Origin: Rhizobium terrae
GTDB taxonomy: Bacteria; Pseudomonadota; Alphaproteobacteria; Rhizobiales; Rhizobiaceae
Length of the DNA stretch: 64,000 bases
Direction of reading: 5' to 3'
NCBI RefSeq assembly: GCF_003425685.1
Contig: NZ_QJKM01000003.1
Location: 186,001 to 250,000 of the forward strand
A program made the position numbers and the translations under genes. Shown one piece after another: positions 11,119 to 20,567 of the stretch; position 1 is the first letter of the stretch; the number at the start of each line of letters is the position of its first letter. The notes beneath the pieces were generated by a model. The model was not told the DNA's origin. It did no database searches and saw nothing but the letters and a program-made list of their open reading frames with translations.

Positions 11119-13734
11119 TCACTGCGAATCGAGCATTTCCCGGACCGCCACCGCGAGCTGCTTTAACGAGAACGGCTTCGGCAGGAAGCCGAACTTGGCC
11201 TCGGCGGGCAGATTGCGCGCGAAGGCATCCTCGGCATAACCGGAGACGAAGATGAACTTCAGGTCCGGATAGGACTTTCGCAGCTCCGCCAGCAGGGTCG
11301 GACCATCCATTTCGGGCATGACGACGTCGGATACGACGATATCGACCTTGCCTTGAAGCTCTTCCATGATGTCGAGCGCTTCGACGCCGGAACCCGCTTC
11401 GTGCACGGTATAGCCGCGTGTCTCCAGCATCCGCTTGCCGCCACGCCGCACCGCCTCCTCGTCCTCGACGAGCAATACGACGGCCGACTTGCCGGTCAGA
11501 TCCAGATCCTCGGCGGGCGGCGCGGAAACCACCGGGGCCGGCGCCTGTTCGATGCCCGGGGCGGCCACGGTCGCGGGCGCCTCCTGGGTCAGCACAGGCG
11601 TCTCCGGCACATGGCGCGGCAGAAAGATGCGGAAGCTCGTGCCGCGGCCGACTTCCGATTCCGGATAGATGTAGCCGCCGGACTGCTTGACGATGCCATA
11701 AACCATCGAAAGGCCGAGACCCGTTCCCTTGCCCACTTCCTTGGTGGTGAAGAAGGGTTCGAAGATCTTGTCCATGATCTCGGAGGAAATGCCCGTGCCG
11801 GTATCGGATACCTCGACCATGACGAAATCCTCGGCCGGCAGATCCGCCTGGTGGAAGCCCGCCGCCTCCTTCGCCGAGACGTTGCGGGTCTTGATGAGGA
11901 TCGTGCCGCCCTGGGGCATGGCGTCCCGGGCGTTGACGCAGAGGTTGATCAGCACCTGCTCGAACTGCGAAAGGTCAGTGCGCACCGGCCAGAGGTCGCG
12001 GCCGTAGTCCACTTCGAGCTTCACATTGGTGCCGGAGATCAGCCGGTCGACCAGCATGCGCAGGTCGCCCACGACGTCGGTCAGGTTCAGCACGGCGGGG
12101 CGCATGGTCTGTTTGCGCGAGAATGCGAGCAGCTGGCGCACCAAGACGGCCGCCCGGTTGGCGTTCCGCTTGATCTCCATCAGATCCGCGAAGCTTGCAT
12201 CCGAGGGGCGGGCCTGCAGCAGAAGATGGTCGGAGGAGAGCAGGATCGCCGTCAGCACGTTGTTGAAGTCGTGCGCGATGCCGCCCGCCAGCGTGCCGAC
12301 GGCGTTGAGCTTCTGGGTCTGCGCCATCTGCGTTTCGAGCGCCTTCTGCTCGGTCGTCTCGACGGCATAGACGATCGCCGCCTCTTCCGGCGCCTCGTCG
12401 CTCTCGTCGATGACGGCGTTCACGTAGAAGCGCACATACCGGTTCTCGTCGCCCGGATGGCGCGAATCGATCGGCGGAATGTCGCCTTGCCTGTCCTTGG
12501 CGGCCGCAATCGCTTGCATCAGATGCTGGCGGGACGTCTCGTGGACGATGCGCTCGAGTTCGACGCCCGAATCGATCTCGTCGCGCGAGACGACGCCGGC
12601 AAACAGTTTCAGGAACGGTGCGTTGATGCGCAGGATCCGGCCGCCGCCGTCGACCGAGGCGATCGCCATCGGCGTGTTGTTGAAGAAGCGGGTGAAGCGC
12701 ATGGCCGACGCCGACTGGTCGCCCTCGCCGCCTTTCGGACGAGCCAGGACGATGGTGCGGCTTTCGCCCGGTGCGCCGTCCCGGGCGGCGCTGACATTGT
12801 GCACCAGGCGCACCGGCAGGCTCTGGCCGTTGGCGCGGCGCAGGTCGAGATCGAGCGTCTCGGTGCGTTTCAGGCCGGGAGCTGCCTGCACGGACTGGAT
12901 CAGCGCCATGCCTTCGCCGGCCACGATATCGGCGATCGTGATGGAGCGCGGCACGAACTTCGTGAGGTCGAGGCCCAGCCATTCCGCAAGCGTGGCGTTG
13001 AGATAGAAGAGCTCGCCGTTCTTTCCGGCGGAGAAGAAGCCGGCCGGCGCGTGGTCGAGATAGTCGATGGCGTTCTGCAACTCGCGGAAAAAGCGTTCCT
13101 GATCGTCCCGTTCCGACGTGATGTCGGTGATCTGCCAGATGTCGAGCGGATCCTTGCGGCCGTCGGCCGGCGCCAGAAGCCGCGCCTTCAGGCGGTACCA
13201 GTGCGCGCCGGAGCCGTTGCCGGTGGCACGGCCGAGCGGTTGCAGCAGCCGGAATTCCTCGTGCCCTTCGCGGCCCTCGCGCAGCGCCGACGTCAGCCGA
13301 TAGAGCGATTCGGTCGATTCGCGGGTCTTGGCGAGAAGGGCCTCGAGGGACTGGACGTTGCTGGCCTTGGTCGCGCCGGTCATCCGTCCATAGGCCGCAT
13401 TGGCATAGAGAATGCGGCCCTTGGGATCGGTGATGAGGATGCCGTCCGGGTGGCTGGCGAGAAAACCCCTTGCCAGCTCGTCCGACCGCGACTGCGGCAT
13501 GACCTCGACAAGGCCGATGATGGAGGAGACCAGGAAAAAGATGCCGACCATGGCGAGGATGCCGAGCACGCCGAGCACGACCTCGTTGTTCAGGGCGTTC
13601 TGGAACAGCACGAAGCCGGCGGCCACGCCGCAGAGGACGAGCGCCAGGAGAACGATCCGGAAGATGGTGCCGCCCCGCGTCCCGCGATCCACCAAAGGCG
13701 CTTCGTAGTTGCCGCCTTGCTGCAACTTCGTCAT
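11119..13734 (-). CDS. cckA: Hybrid histidine kinase CckA
   Basis: An 871-residue hybrid kinase. Two membrane helices (about residues 24-44 and 52-76) are followed by PAS-type sensor domains, a HisKA domain with the phospho-acceptor in [11 protein letters not shown] (His near 489), an HATPase domain ([33 protein letters not shown]) and a C-terminal receiver with the acceptor Asp in [13 protein letters not shown] (near 803). This order and the HDFNN H-box identify CckA, which phosphorylates ChpT and through it CtrA and CpdR in the alphaproteobacterial cell cycle. ATG 13734 is chosen because GAGGAATTG precedes it; the frame extends upstream without coding character. Confidence 0.95.
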   Translation of the reverse strand: MTKLQQGGNYEAPLVDRGTRGGTIFRIVLLALVLCGVAAGFVLFQNALNNEVVLGVLGILAMVGIFFLVSSIIGLVEVMPQSRSDELARGFLASHPDGILITDPKGRILYANAAYGRMTGATKASNVQSLEALLAKTRESTESLYRLTSALREGREGHEEFRLLQPLGRATGNGSGAHWYRLKARLLAPADGRKDPLDIWQITDITSERDDQERFFRELQNAIDYLDHAPAGFFSAGKNGELFYLNATLAEWLGLDLTKFVPRSITIADIVAGEGMALIQSVQAAPGLKRTETLDLDLRRANGQSLPVRLVHNVSAARDGAPGESRTIVLARPKGGEGDQSASAMRFTRFFNNTPMAIASVDGGGRILRINAPFLKLFAGVVSRDEIDSGVELERIVHETSRQHLMQAIAAAKDRQGDIPPIDSRHPGDENRYVRFYVNAVIDESDEAPEEAAIVYAVETTEQKALETQMAQTQKLNAVGTLAGGIAHDFNNVLTAILLSSDHLLLQARPSDASFADLMEIKRNANRAAVLVRQLLAFSRKQTMRPAVLNLTDVVGDLRMLVDRLISGTNVKLEVDYGRDLWPVRTDLSQFEQVLINLCVNARDAMPQGGTILIKTRNVSAKEAAGFHQADLPAEDFVMVEVSDTGTGISSEIMDKIFEPFFTTKEVGKGTGLGLSMVYGIVKQSGGYIYPESEVGRGTSFRIFLPRHVPETPVLTQEAPATVAAPGIEQAPAPVVSAPPAEDLDLTGKSAVVLLVEDEEAVRRGGKRMLETRGYTVHEAGSGVEALDIMEELQGKVDIVVSDVVMPEMDGPTLLAELRKSYPDLKFIFVSGYAEDAFARNLPAEAKFGFLPKPFSLKQLAVAVREMLDSQ

Positions 13735-13986
13735 CAATTCCTCACATTTAGGCCGGCGCTGCGGCCATGGACGTCCACGGGAGGAGATCCCGCGATTCTT
13801 TCTTAGCAAGTTGCAGGTGAAGCAAAAAGCTCCGGAGAGCCACAAAAGCCGGGACAGTTCGGCTTCGTGACCTATCTTCGTCATTCCTGACCGTTTTTCG
13901 GGGCAGGACAATGAACGCGGGCGGCTTGCCTCGCCAAGAAAAAAGTCGTCTGTTACCGCAGCATTCAAGGCAGGGAGTGGCAGGAC

Positions 13987-15057
13987 ATGTTCGAAGATCT
14001 GATGGGCGCCTATGGCGGCCGCCTGGTGATCGCGATCCTTGGCGTGGGCCTTGGCCTCCTTCTCCTCGTCGGCGTCTTGTGGACGATTCGCGGCCGGGGC
14101 GGGCCGTCGCCCTTCGTGCGCGGCGGCAAAAATCGCCAGCCCCGGCTGCAGGTTCTCGATGCCGCCGCCGTCGATACGAGACGCCGGCTGGTTCTCGTGC
14201 GCCGCGACGACGTGGAACATCTGATCATGATCGGCGGCCCGACCGATATCGTCATCGAGAGCGGCATCGGGCTGACACCGGCCGGCGCCTCTGCGAATTC
14301 CGCCCAGAGCCGCTTCGCTCCGCTCGACATGTCGGTTCCGGCACTTGTAACACCGCCGATGGAGCCCCGCCCCGTGCCGCCGGCGGAGCCGCGCGCCGTC
14401 CCGGCATCCCGCCCCGTGCCGGCTGCACCGATCCCGGAACTGCGCGCCGAACCTCTCCGGGAAAATCCACCCCCTCGGGAACGGCCGCGTCCTATCGCCG
14501 GCGCCGAGCCGCCTTCGATTGGACCTGCCATTCCGACGGCGACGGTGCCGCCGAACGCCGCAGCGCCTATGCGACCGGCTCCGCCGGTCGCCGCCGCAGC
14601 GCCGCAGGAGGCCTTCGCCGCACCAAAGGTCGAAGCACCCGTTCGCGAACCGTCACCTGCAAGGCCCGAACCCTTGCGCCCCATCGCCGCCCTTGCCGCG
14701 GCCCAGGGGCTCAACACCGCCGCCAGCGCGCTCGATGCCGCCCGCGGGCGAGTTTTCCAGGAGGCGCCCGAGCCCCGGGGCATCCCGCCGCTCGCCGCTC
14801 CGCCCGCCTCGGCGGCGCTGCAATCGGCGGCCGAAAGACCGACGCAGCTCGGCAACGATTTCGAAAAGATCCTCGAACAGGAAATGGCCAACAATCTCGC
14901 GGCCCGTGAAACTGCCGCGCCCGGACAGCCTGATCGCCGCGAGACGCCCCCGCGCGATCCCTCCACCCCGAAGGTTACGGGAGCCACGCCCGATCCCTCG
15001 CTTCAGTCGGAAGTCGCGCGCATTTTCGGCGAGATGTCAGTCAACCGCGAAAAGTAG
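13987..15057 (+). CDS. FliO-family flagellar biosynthesis protein-like, Pro/Ala-rich tail
   Basis: A 356-residue protein. One membrane helix (about residues 12-34) is followed by a small FliO-like cytoplasmic domain (RLQVLDAAAVDTRRRLVLVRRDD, then HLIMIGGPTDIVIE, about residues 54-92). Then comes a long low-complexity region rich in Pro, Ala, Arg and Glu (about 115-280) and a short helical C-terminus containing DFEKILEQEMANNLA. FliO assists assembly of the flagellar export gate, but no flagellar genes lie nearby, and FliO-like proteins divergent from cckA may have another role in rhizobia. It starts 252 bases from cckA in the opposite direction, sharing a promoter region. Confidence 0.75.
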   Translation: MFEDLMGAYGGRLVIAILGVGLGLLLLVGVLWTIRGRGGPSPFVRGGKNRQPRLQVLDAAAVDTRRRLVLVRRDDVEHLIMIGGPTDIVIESGIGLTPAGASANSAQSRFAPLDMSVPALVTPPMEPRPVPPAEPRAVPASRPVPAAPIPELRAEPLRENPPPRERPRPIAGAEPPSIGPAIPTATVPPNAAAPMRPAPPVAAAAPQEAFAAPKVEAPVREPSPARPEPLRPIAALAAAQGLNTAASALDAARGRVFQEAPEPRGIPPLAAPPASAALQSAAERPTQLGNDFEKILEQEMANNLAARETAAPGQPDRRETPPRDPSTPKVTGATPDPSLQSEVARIFGEMSVNREK

Positions 15058-15103
15058 GCGGCAGGCGTCACCATGGCTTCCAACCGGGGCGTTCTGGTCC
15101 CTC

Positions 15104-15132
15104 CAAAGAAAAAGGCACGGAAAACCGTGCCT
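15104..15132 (-). terminator. Terminator of dksA
   Basis: Stem AGGCACGG / CCGTGCCT (15113-15120, 15125-15132) with an AAAA loop. The minus-strand transcript continues into TTTTTCTTT, so it ends the dksA message; it lies 45 bases past the dksA stop. Confidence 0.85.
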
Positions 15133-15177
15133 GCAAATCTCTTTTCTGACGAGAATCTCTTCCTGACGAGAAAGAGC

Positions 15178-15597
15178 CTATTCGTCCCGGTAGACCTTCT
15201 CGCGGCGCTCGTGGCGCTCCTGCGCTTCGATCGACAGCGTCGCAATCGGACGGGCGTCGAGGCGCTTGAGACCGATCGGCTCCCCGGTTTCCTCGCAGTA
15301 CCCGTAGGTGCCGTCCTCGATGCGCTGAAGCGCGGCGTCGATCTTGGAAATCAGCTTGCGCTGGCGATCGCGGGCGCGAAGTTCGATGGCTCTGTCGGTT
15401 TCGGAGGAGGCCCGGTCGGCGAGATCGGGATGGTTTGCGCTTTCTTCTGCCAGATGATCCAGCGTTTCGCGCGCTTCTCTCAGGATGTCATTCTTCCAAG
15501 CAATCAGTTTCGCCCGGAAATACGCTTTCTGATTTGCATTCATGAACTCATCGTTTTCCGAGAGCACATAATTGCTAAGATCGATCTTCTCACTCAA
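15178..15597 (-). CDS. dksA: RNA polymerase-binding transcription factor DksA
   Basis: A 139-residue DksA. The coiled-coil part (about residues 25-100) ends in a short finger region YGYCEETGEPIG...ARPIATLSIEAQE. Only one cysteine remains where the canonical zinc finger has four, as known for alphaproteobacterial DksA proteins. DksA binds the polymerase secondary channel and acts with ppGpp in the stringent response. I place the start at the TTG codon at 15597: CAGGAG stands seven bases before it and the product begins SEKIDLSNYVLSENDEF, the expected N-terminus. A longer ATG frame from 15618 would run through the ribosome site. Confidence 0.93.
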   Translation of the reverse strand: MSEKIDLSNYVLSENDEFMNANQKAYFRAKLIAWKNDILREARETLDHLAEESANHPDLADRASSETDRAIELRARDRQRKLISKIDAALQRIEDGTYGYCEETGEPIGLKRLDARPIATLSIEAQERHERREKVYRDE

Positions 15598-15868
15598 CGC
15601 GATTCTCCTGAAGAACATCTCATGCGGCGCCTCTATATCCTATCCGCCCATTCCGATTCAAGCCTTGCGCTCCGCATTAAGGCATTTTTAAAACTGTCAT
15701 AAAAATCGGCTAAAGGGCTATTATTTAAGCTTTTATTTCGAAGTACCGGAATTGTTGCCCAAAGTCGTGCCGGCTTTTAAAGGTCATTTGAGAACAAGCC
15801 GGGCAGTTGACGAGCGTCCCGCCGAAAGGCTACCCATCCTGCAAATTCCTCAGTTTTTGGCGCCGGGC

Positions 15869-16378
15869 ATGACGACGATCACTCCTCCTCCTTCCCGCAT
15901 CTACCTGCTGCGCCACGCAAAGTCTGGCTGGGCCGAGCCCGGCCAGCGCGATTTCGATCGCGTTCTCGACAACCAGGGTTTTGCGGAAGCCGAGATCGTC
16001 GCGGACAAGGCGGCTGACCGGAACTACCGGCCCGACCTCGTCATCAGTTCGACGGCGGTACGCTGCCGCCAGACGGCGGAGGCGATCCGCCGGGCGATCA
16101 GCGAGGCCATAGAACCGCTCTTCATCGACGAACTCTACAATGGTTCGCTCGGGACCTATCTTTCCGTTCTGTCCGGGCAGAAGGACAGCCGTTCGGTGAT
16201 GCTGATCGGTCACAACCCGACCATGGAGGAATTGCTGGAGGCGCTCATCGGGCCGGACCAGATGGTCGCAGCCATCCCGGGCGGATATCCGCCCGCCGGT
16301 CTTGCCGTTCTCGATTATCGCAGCCTTACCCCCGGTTCCGAGGCCGTATGGGCGCTGACAGACTTCCTGACCGCCTGA
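15869..16378 (+). CDS. Histidine phosphatase family protein, SixA-like
   Basis: A 169-residue phosphoglycerate-mutase-like phosphatase: the RHA catalytic motif sits in YLLRHAKSGWA near the N-terminus, a second arginine in SSTAVRCRQTAEAI, and the second catalytic histidine in LIGHNPTMEELL. Its size and the RHAKS sequence fit the SixA class, which removes phosphate from phosphohistidine in signalling proteins. ATG 15869 is chosen because the domain starts right after it. The ribosome site is weak. The substrate is not known. The ycjX pair follows on the same strand. Confidence 0.85.
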   Translation: MTTITPPPSRIYLLRHAKSGWAEPGQRDFDRVLDNQGFAEAEIVADKAADRNYRPDLVISSTAVRCRQTAEAIRRAISEAIEPLFIDELYNGSLGTYLSVLSGQKDSRSVMLIGHNPTMEELLEALIGPDQMVAAIPGGYPPAGLAVLDYRSLTPGSEAVWALTDFLTA

Positions 16379-16413
16379 TCATTGCCCTCGCCTTTGCGGC
16401 GGCGTGCAACCTT

Positions 16414-16439
16414 CCTATATATCGGGCCTATATATCGGG
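16414..16439 (+). promoter_or_regulatory. Tandem duplication of a -10-like element before ycjX
   Basis: The 13-base unit CCTATATATCGGG occurs twice back to back. Each copy holds CTATAT, the rhizobial sigma-70 -10 hexamer. It lies 25-50 bases before the chosen ycjX start. Confidence 0.5.
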
Positions 16440-16463
16440 AAACACGGGATCCGGATCGACGCC

Positions 16464-17933
16464 TTGCCGCCTTCGCTTACCAGCCTCGCCGATGACGCAC
16501 GCATCGCGTTCGACAATCTGACCGATCGCGCCTCGGGTCTCCTCAATCCGACGATAAGACTCGGGGTGACCGGCCTTTCGCGAGCCGGCAAAACCGTGTT
16601 CATCTCCTCTCTGGTGCATAATCTTCTGAATGGCGGGCGCCTGCCTCTCTTCGAAGTGTTTCGCTCCGGCCGCGTTTCGGCCGTACGGCTCGAGCCACAG
16701 CCCGACGATGCCATTCCCCGCTTTCAATACGAGGATCACATCCAGGCTTTGGCCGGCGACCGGATCTGGCCGGAATCCACCCGCGCCATTTCCGAACTGC
16801 GCATCACGATCGATTATGAAAGCGCCAGCGGCTGGAGCCGCATGTTCTCGCGCGGCAGGCTCTCGATCGACGTTGTCGACTATCCCGGCGAATGGCTTCT
16901 AGACCTGCCGCTTCTAGACCAGGATTTCAAGGCATTCAGCGACGCGACCACGGCGCTTGCCGAAACCGGCATCCGCAGGGAACTGTCCCGGGAATGGCTG
17001 GCTTTCGCCTCCGGCATCGATCAGGACGCCCCCGCCGACGAGATGACGGCACGCCGCCTTTCGGAGGCTTTTGCCGCCTATCTCAAAGCCTGCAAGGCAG
17101 ACGAACGATCCCTCTCGACCTTGCCGCCCGGCCGTTTCCTGATGCCGGGCGATCTGGAGGGATCGCCGGCGCTGACATTCGCGCCGCTGCCAAGCATTCC
17201 CGACGCCAGAGCCCCCAAAGGATCGCTCAGGGCGATGATGGAAAGGCGCTACGACGCCTACAGGAACATCGTCGTCAAACCGTTCTTCCGCGAGCACTTC
17301 GCCCGCATCGACCGGCAGATCGTGCTGATCGATGCGCTTCAGGCGATCAACCGCGGGCCCGAGGCGGTACAGGATCTCGAACGGGCGCTGACCGACGTGC
17401 TCGCGTGTTTTCGTCCCGGCCAGAACAGCTTTTTTTCGGCGCTCGTCGGGCGGCGGATCGACAAGGTGCTGGTCGCCGCCACCAAGGCCGACCATCTTCA
17501 TCATGAGAGCCACGACCGGCTGGAAAGGCTCACGGGCCGGCTGGTGGATCGCGCCATCGAGCGGATCGGCATGGCGGGCGCCGGCATCGAGGTGATGGCG
17601 ATAGCCTCCGTCCGCGCCACGCGCGAGGCGACAGTCAAGCAGGATGGCCATCTGTTGCCGGTCATCGTCGGAACCCCTATCGCGGGCGAGACGATTAATG
17701 GCGAACGCTTCGATGGCGACAAGAAAACAGCTATATTTCCCGGAGACTTGCCCGATAATCCTGAAGCATTGTTTCAGCATCTTGAGGCAAATTCCGGCGA
17801 TCTGCCGGAGATCAACGTCGTCCGCTTTCGTCCACCTCTGCTGGAAAAGTCCGACGGGGGAATGAAGCTTTCCGTGCCGCATATCCGGCTCGACCGCGCC
17901 ATGCAGTTCCTGCTGGGAGACCGCCTCGCATGA
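16464..17933 (+). CDS. ycjX: YcjX family GTPase-like protein (DUF463)
   Basis: A 489-residue protein with a Walker A loop GLSRAGKT (about residues 36-43) and a DYPGEWLLDLPLL stretch (about 137-149) in the place of the G3/Walker B region. This is the YcjX/DUF463 family of stress-linked P-loop NTPases; in enterics it sits with ycjF, and here a DUF697 gene overlaps it by four bases. The start is uncertain: I take TTG 16464, just before PPSLTSLADDARIAF, since an upstream in-frame GTG (16404) lies before the tandem -10 elements. Probable roles are envelope or phage-shock-type stress, by analogy only. Confidence 0.88.
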   Translation: MPPSLTSLADDARIAFDNLTDRASGLLNPTIRLGVTGLSRAGKTVFISSLVHNLLNGGRLPLFEVFRSGRVSAVRLEPQPDDAIPRFQYEDHIQALAGDRIWPESTRAISELRITIDYESASGWSRMFSRGRLSIDVVDYPGEWLLDLPLLDQDFKAFSDATTALAETGIRRELSREWLAFASGIDQDAPADEMTARRLSEAFAAYLKACKADERSLSTLPPGRFLMPGDLEGSPALTFAPLPSIPDARAPKGSLRAMMERRYDAYRNIVVKPFFREHFARIDRQIVLIDALQAINRGPEAVQDLERALTDVLACFRPGQNSFFSALVGRRIDKVLVAATKADHLHHESHDRLERLTGRLVDRAIERIGMAGAGIEVMAIASVRATREATVKQDGHLLPVIVGTPIAGETINGERFDGDKKTAIFPGDLPDNPEALFQHLEANSGDLPEINVVRFRPPLLEKSDGGMKLSVPHIRLDRAMQFLLGDRLA

Positions 17934-19009
17934 GACCGCCTGAGAAACCCGAGAACGGCAAACGTCGGCCCGCATCGTTCTCGGTGGACGAGGAACCGGT
18001 CAGCGCGGCGGGACCATCAGTCCCGGTGCGACGCGCGCCGCGCAGCTTCGACGATGGCGTGGTCGTCACGCCGGATGAACAGGATCCGTTTCTCACGCCG
18101 CCGGAACTGGCGCCGGAGGCCGTGCCTGTCGCGGAGCCGCGGGCGCGAAAGAAATTCTCCTTCGTCAATCTTGCGCTTGCAGCCTTCGGCACCTTCCTGT
18201 CGCTCGCCTTCGGTCTCTGGGCCGACAGCGTCGTCCGCGATCTTTTCGCCCGCGCCGACTGGCTGGGTTACGCGGCGCTCACCGCGCTCGGACTTGGCCT
18301 GCTCGCGGTCTTCGTGATCGTCGGCCGCGAGATCTTCGGCATGATGCGGCTTTCGGCCGTGCAAACCCTCAAGGCGCAGGCCGAGGAAGCGGTCCTTTCC
18401 CCTCGCCCCGCGGCCGCCCGGGCCGTGGTCGCCACGCTGAATAGGATCCTCAGTCACCGCCCGGAGACGGCCAAGGGCCGCGCCAGTCTCGATGCGACCA
18501 GGGACGAGATCATCGACGGGCCGCAGCTGATCGAACTTGCGGAACGCGAGCTCCTGGCGCCCCTCGACCGAAAGGCGCGTTCGCTCATTCTCGCCTCCTC
18601 CAAACGCGTCTCGATCGTCACCGCCGTCAGCCCGCGGGCAATCGTCGACCTCGCCTACGTGCTCTTCGAGGTGACGCGGCTGATTCGCACCATGGCAGAG
18701 CTTTACGGCGCTCGGCCCGGCACGCTCGGCCTCATGCGGCTGATGCGCGACGTCATCGCTCACCTTGCGGTGACCGGGTCGATCGCCGTCGGCGACGGCC
18801 TCGCCCAGCAGGTGCTCGGGCATGGACTTGCGTCCCGGGTGTCGAAGCGACTCGGCGAAGGCGTGATCAACGGACTGCTGACCGCGCGGATCGGTATCGC
18901 GGCGATGGACCTTTGCCGCCCGCTGCCGTTCCGGGCGGTCCGGCGGCCCGGAATCGGCGATTTTATTACGGATATCGCCGCGGTCGGCGGGCGGAAAGAC
19001 GAACCGTAA
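17930..19009 (+). CDS. YcjF/TIGR01620 family membrane protein (DUF697)
   Basis: A 359-residue protein. It has a proline- and acid-rich cytoplasmic N-terminus (1-70), two membrane helices (about residues 76-96 and 107-129) and a C-terminal DUF697 domain (about 200-350) with ASSKRVSIVTAVSPRAIVDL and GRRKDEP at the end. The ATGA overlap with ycjX indicates translational coupling, and the two families are neighbours in many Proteobacteria. Likely an inner-membrane partner of YcjX; molecular function unknown. Confidence 0.85.
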   Translation: MRPPEKPENGKRRPASFSVDEEPVSAAGPSVPVRRAPRSFDDGVVVTPDEQDPFLTPPELAPEAVPVAEPRARKKFSFVNLALAAFGTFLSLAFGLWADSVVRDLFARADWLGYAALTALGLGLLAVFVIVGREIFGMMRLSAVQTLKAQAEEAVLSPRPAAARAVVATLNRILSHRPETAKGRASLDATRDEIIDGPQLIELAERELLAPLDRKARSLILASSKRVSIVTAVSPRAIVDLAYVLFEVTRLIRTMAELYGARPGTLGLMRLMRDVIAHLAVTGSIAVGDGLAQQVLGHGLASRVSKRLGEGVINGLLTARIGIAAMDLCRPLPFRAVRRPGIGDFITDIAAVGGRKDEP

Positions 19010-19051
19010 TCTCTTTCCCAATACGCCAAACCCGGTTATCGATACCAGTCG

Positions 19052-19059
19052 TTAACCAT
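19052..19059 (+). promoter_or_regulatory. Candidate CtrA half site
   Basis: TTAACCAT, the CtrA half-site consensus of Caulobacter and rhizobia, 53 bases before the start of an exported protein gene. Short motif; binding is inferred. Confidence 0.3.
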
Positions 19060-19111
19060 TCCCGCCTAAATTACGGAGCACTTAAAGTTGCCGGTTGTCA
19101 GGGGAAAGTTC

Positions 19112-19666
19112 ATGTATTCGCGCTTCTTTTCGCTTCTCGGCGGTTTCGCCGTTCTGACCGGCGCGGCCACTTCGGCACTCGCCCCGCAGGCGGAAGCCGC
19201 GCCGCGCGACAAGGTATTCTTCCAGTCGGTCGCCGGCGTCTGGAAAGGTCCGGGCGAGATCGTCGCCGGCAAATACAAGGGCACCAAGTTCAGCTGCAAT
19301 CTGGTCGGCGGCCCGACGCCGGACGGCGATGTCGGCATCAAACTGGACGGCACCTGCCGCGTCGGCGTCTTCCAGCAGCCGATGTCCGCCACCATCACCC
19401 AGAGCGGCAAGGGCTATACCGGCAAATTCCTGGACGGCGCCGAGGGCAAGGGCCTCGATATCGTGTCGGGTTCGGTCAATGGTGACAAGGTCGTCATGGG
19501 CATCAACCGCAACCAATTGAACGGCGCCATGGTCGCAAGCTTGCGCGGCGAGAACAAGATGAACATCACGATATCCGTCAAGGTCGAAGACCAGATGGTG
19601 CCGGTGATCGGTCTCAGCCTCGACCGCGACATGGATTCGATCGCCGTCGGCTCGATCGAGCAGTAA
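19112..19666 (+). CDS. Exported hypothetical protein
   Basis: A 184-residue protein with a clear signal peptide (MYSRFFSLLGGFAVLTGAATSALA, cleavage near residue 30 after AEA). The mature part is predicted to be beta-rich: FFQSVAGVWKGPGEIVAGKYKGTKFSCNL, then GYTGKFLDGAEGKGLDIVSG and a C-terminal VPVIGLSLDRD, suggesting a lipocalin-like or similar small barrel. Two cysteines (FSCNL, GTCRVG) may pair. The start at 19112 has GGGGAAAG eight bases upstream. The gene converges with folK, 15 bases away. Function unknown. Confidence 0.78.
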   Translation: MYSRFFSLLGGFAVLTGAATSALAPQAEAAPRDKVFFQSVAGVWKGPGEIVAGKYKGTKFSCNLVGGPTPDGDVGIKLDGTCRVGVFQQPMSATITQSGKGYTGKFLDGAEGKGLDIVSGSVNGDKVVMGINRNQLNGAMVASLRGENKMNITISVKVEDQMVPVIGLSLDRDMDSIAVGSIEQ

Positions 19667-19681
19667 GCCGGACGGGGCGCC

Positions 19682-20191
19682 TTACGCCCCCCGCCACCAA
19701 TCCTGATCGTCGTCCGCCACCTTGATGCCGGCGACGTCGGCACCCGCAAGCCAATCGCGAACGGCCCTTCCCTTCACCGGCATCTCCGGCGCGATATCCG
19801 CGAGCGGCATCATCACGAAGCCCCGCTCGGTCATGCGCGGATGCGGCACTTCCAGCTTTTCGGTCTTCTGTTCCCGCGCCCCGAAGGTCAGGATATCGAT
19901 ATCGATCGTGCGCGGTCCCCAGCGTTCCAGCCGCACCCGCTTCATGCCGCGCTCGATGGACAGGCAGACATCGAGCAGATCGCCCGGCTCCAGCGAGGTT
20001 TCGACCAGCGCGCAGCAGTTGAAGAAATCCGCCTGGTCGGTCTTTCCCCATGGCGGCGTCGAGTAGAGCCTCGACACGGCGAGAACGCGGCAATCCTCGC
20101 GGCCGTCCAGCTGCCGCAGGGCTTCGGCCATGGCCGCCCCCGGATCGCCTATATTGCCGCCAAGCCCGAGCGACGCGACCTCCACAGGCAT
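19682..20191 (-). CDS. folK: 6-hydroxymethyl-7,8-dihydropterin pyrophosphokinase
   Basis: A 169-residue HPPK with the family signatures: LGLGGNIGD at the start, SRLYSTPPWG and the catalytic RWGPRTIDIDILTFG loop with the two metal-binding aspartates, and VPHPRMTERGFVMMPL. It transfers pyrophosphate from ATP to hydroxymethyl-dihydropterin for folate synthesis. The start at ATG 20191 begins MPVEVASLGLGG; the upstream open frame is out of family. It is the last gene of the folP-folB-folK operon, 13 bases after folB. Confidence 0.95.
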   Translation of the reverse strand: MPVEVASLGLGGNIGDPGAAMAEALRQLDGREDCRVLAVSRLYSTPPWGKTDQADFFNCCALVETSLEPGDLLDVCLSIERGMKRVRLERWGPRTIDIDILTFGAREQKTEKLEVPHPRMTERGFVMMPLADIAPEMPVKGRAVRDWLAGADVAGIKVADDDQDWWRGA

Positions 20192-20204
20192 TCCGGAAGA
20201 CTTG

Positions 20205-20567
20205 TCAGGCGAAATGCTCAACGCGCACCTCCGCATGGTCGAGGATGCCGGGGATGGGCACGCTCGGCTTCCTGACCGTGATCTCGGCGCGGCGGATCTG
20301 CGGCGACCAGGCACACAGAGCCTTGGCGATGTCCTTGGCGAGCGTCTCGATGAGATTGCGGCGGCTTTCGGTCACGATCCTCTCGACGATCCCATAGGCA
20401 AGGCCATAATGAACCGTGCTCTCCACCTCGTCGTCTTCGAGCGCGGCGTCCGCCTCCACGTCCATCACGATATCGACGAAAAACCGTTGGCCCAGGGTAG
20501 CCTCCTGCTCGAACGCCCCGTGCCGGGCGTAGAAGGCACAGTTCCTCAGGGTAATCGTATAGCTCAT
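20205..20567 (-). CDS. folB: Dihydroneopterin aldolase
   Basis: A 120-residue FolB of normal length, with the FYARHGAFEQEATLGQRF motif (catalytic Tyr and the GxxEQE loop) and ITVRKPSVPIPGILDHAEV at the C-terminus. It converts dihydroneopterin to hydroxymethyl-dihydropterin and glycolaldehyde. ATG 20567 overlaps the folP stop as ATGA, so translation is coupled; folK follows. Confidence 0.95.
   Translation of the reverse strand: MSYTITLRNCAFYARHGAFEQEATLGQRFFVDIVMDVEADAALEDDEVESTVHYGLAYGIVERIVTESRRNLIETLAKDIAKALCAWSPQIRRAEITVRKPSVPIPGILDHAEVRVEHFA

Noticed and set aside
11353..13806. Open frame of 817 codons opposite cckA
   Set aside because: Antisense to well-defined kinase domains, no motif, no start signal.
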